Virus record (IMG/VR): IMGVR_UViG_3300025085_000126
Location: 1-29,273 of that record
Length of the DNA: 29,273 nucleotides
DNA from: a virus
Direction: 5' to 3' (one strand)
In this document: one piece after another, positions 29,086-29,273 of the stretch
How the letters are laid out: each line of letters opens with the position of its first letter
How positions within the stretch are numbered: position 1 is the stretch's first letter
Program-made: the position numbers and the translations under genes
The notes under the pieces: model-generated
Told to the model about the DNA's origin: nothing
The model's database searches: none
What the model saw: the letters and a program-made list of their open reading frames with translations, nothing else

Positions 29086-29273
29086 TTAGGCTTGTTCAAC
29101 CCAGAACAGGTTCTGGTTCTCTTCACCAGTCTGTAGATTAACTACCTTTTGCTCACTTAACCTGAAGCCAGCCATCTCGTCACCAAGGTTGAGCTTTTGC
29201 CCAAGAGCTTTGATTGTTGGATGAGTACTCTTCATCACCTGATTAGTTTCAGGGTCTATCAGAGATAACACAC
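29086..29273 (-). CDS. Hypothetical protein, duplicated family, copy 2 (5'-partial)
   Basis: The frame is open to the window's right edge, so the N-terminus is missing; the GTG at 29271 is internal and aligns with the Val before LSLMDPE of the other copy. The visible 61 residues, VLSLIDPETNQVMKSTHPTI, FRLSEQKVVNLQTGEEN and FWVEQA at the end, align without gaps over most of their length with the C-terminal half of the gene at 28558. It is followed by its own terminator. Function is unknown. Confidence 0.75.
   Translation of the reverse strand, partial: VLSLIDPETNQVMKSTHPTIKALGQKLNLGDEMAGFRLSEQKVVNLQTGEENQNLFWVEQA

Noticed and set aside
1-29273. Stop-codon reassignment as in some crAss-like phages
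   Set aside because: Replication and structural genes end normally at TAA, TAG and TGA with tight overlaps, and no suppressor tRNA is present.
1-29273. CRISPR array, IS element or integrase/att sites
   Set aside because: No regularly spaced repeats, transposase, integrase or long terminal inverted repeats were seen; the twin repeats at 23.6 kb are only two units.

Overview
This window looks like part of a tailed-phage genome infecting a member of the Bacteroidota. The DNA is AT-rich. Start codons are preceded by A/T-rich leaders such as AATTATG rather than Shine-Dalgarno boxes. Several gene groups follow a Bacteroidota-type -7 box (TATCTTTG, consensus TAnnTTTG). Genes are densely packed, many joined by ATGA overlaps. 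A short plus-strand structural end meets a long minus-strand replication block. This layout, with a family B DNA polymerase, Toprim primase, DnaB-type helicase, SSB-like protein, UDG, SF2 helicase and PD-(D/E)XK nuclease, is reminiscent of crAss-like phages (Crassvirales) and relatives. That assignment is inference; no capsid, portal or terminase gene is in the window.

Layout: (1) 1-2238, plus strand: the 3' end of a large Ig/beta-rich surface or tail protein and a 59-aa coupled gene. They run head-on into the minus block with one base between stop codons. (2) 7562-2240, minus: helical protein, PolB, MazG-like pyrophosphohydrolase, spore-photoproduct-lyase-like radical SAM protein, DUF932-like protein, small membrane genes and a dATP/dGTP pyrophosphohydrolase-like gene. 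(3) 15911-7638, minus: primase, RusA-type resolvase, a metallopeptidase-VWA protein with a MoxR-type AAA+ ATPase, two long proteins that look like diverged paralogues, a PD-(D/E)XK nuclease and two unknowns, closed by a terminator. (4) 19869-15975, minus: a promoter drives a DnaA-domain-IV protein, winged-helix protein, DnaB helicase, unknown protein, Sak4-like ATPase and SSB-like protein, then a terminator. This reads as an initiation/replisome operon. (5) UDG (minus) divergent from one isolated plus-strand gene. (6) 24703-21047, minus: basic protein, HNH protein, three abutting tRNAs (Arg-UCU, Leu-UAA and a CAU tRNA, probably Ile2), twin hairpins, a small protein, an SF2 helicase and several small genes. 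(7) 24809-29273: accessory or early genes, including a winged-helix regulator, two lipoproteins, membrane proteins, a duplicated protein family and three structured intergenic regions.

The enzymes fit together as autonomous replication (initiator, helicase, primase, polymerase, SSB), recombination and repair (nuclease, Sak4-like ATPase, RusA, UDG, radical SAM) and nucleotide-pool control (MazG, dATP/dGTP pyrophosphohydrolase), with tRNAs matching AT-rich codons. The least explained elements are the MoxR/VWA-peptidase module with its two partner proteins, the radical SAM protein with altered cysteine spacing, the hydrophobic mini-genes, and recurrent intergenic motifs at 26.8-29.1 kb.
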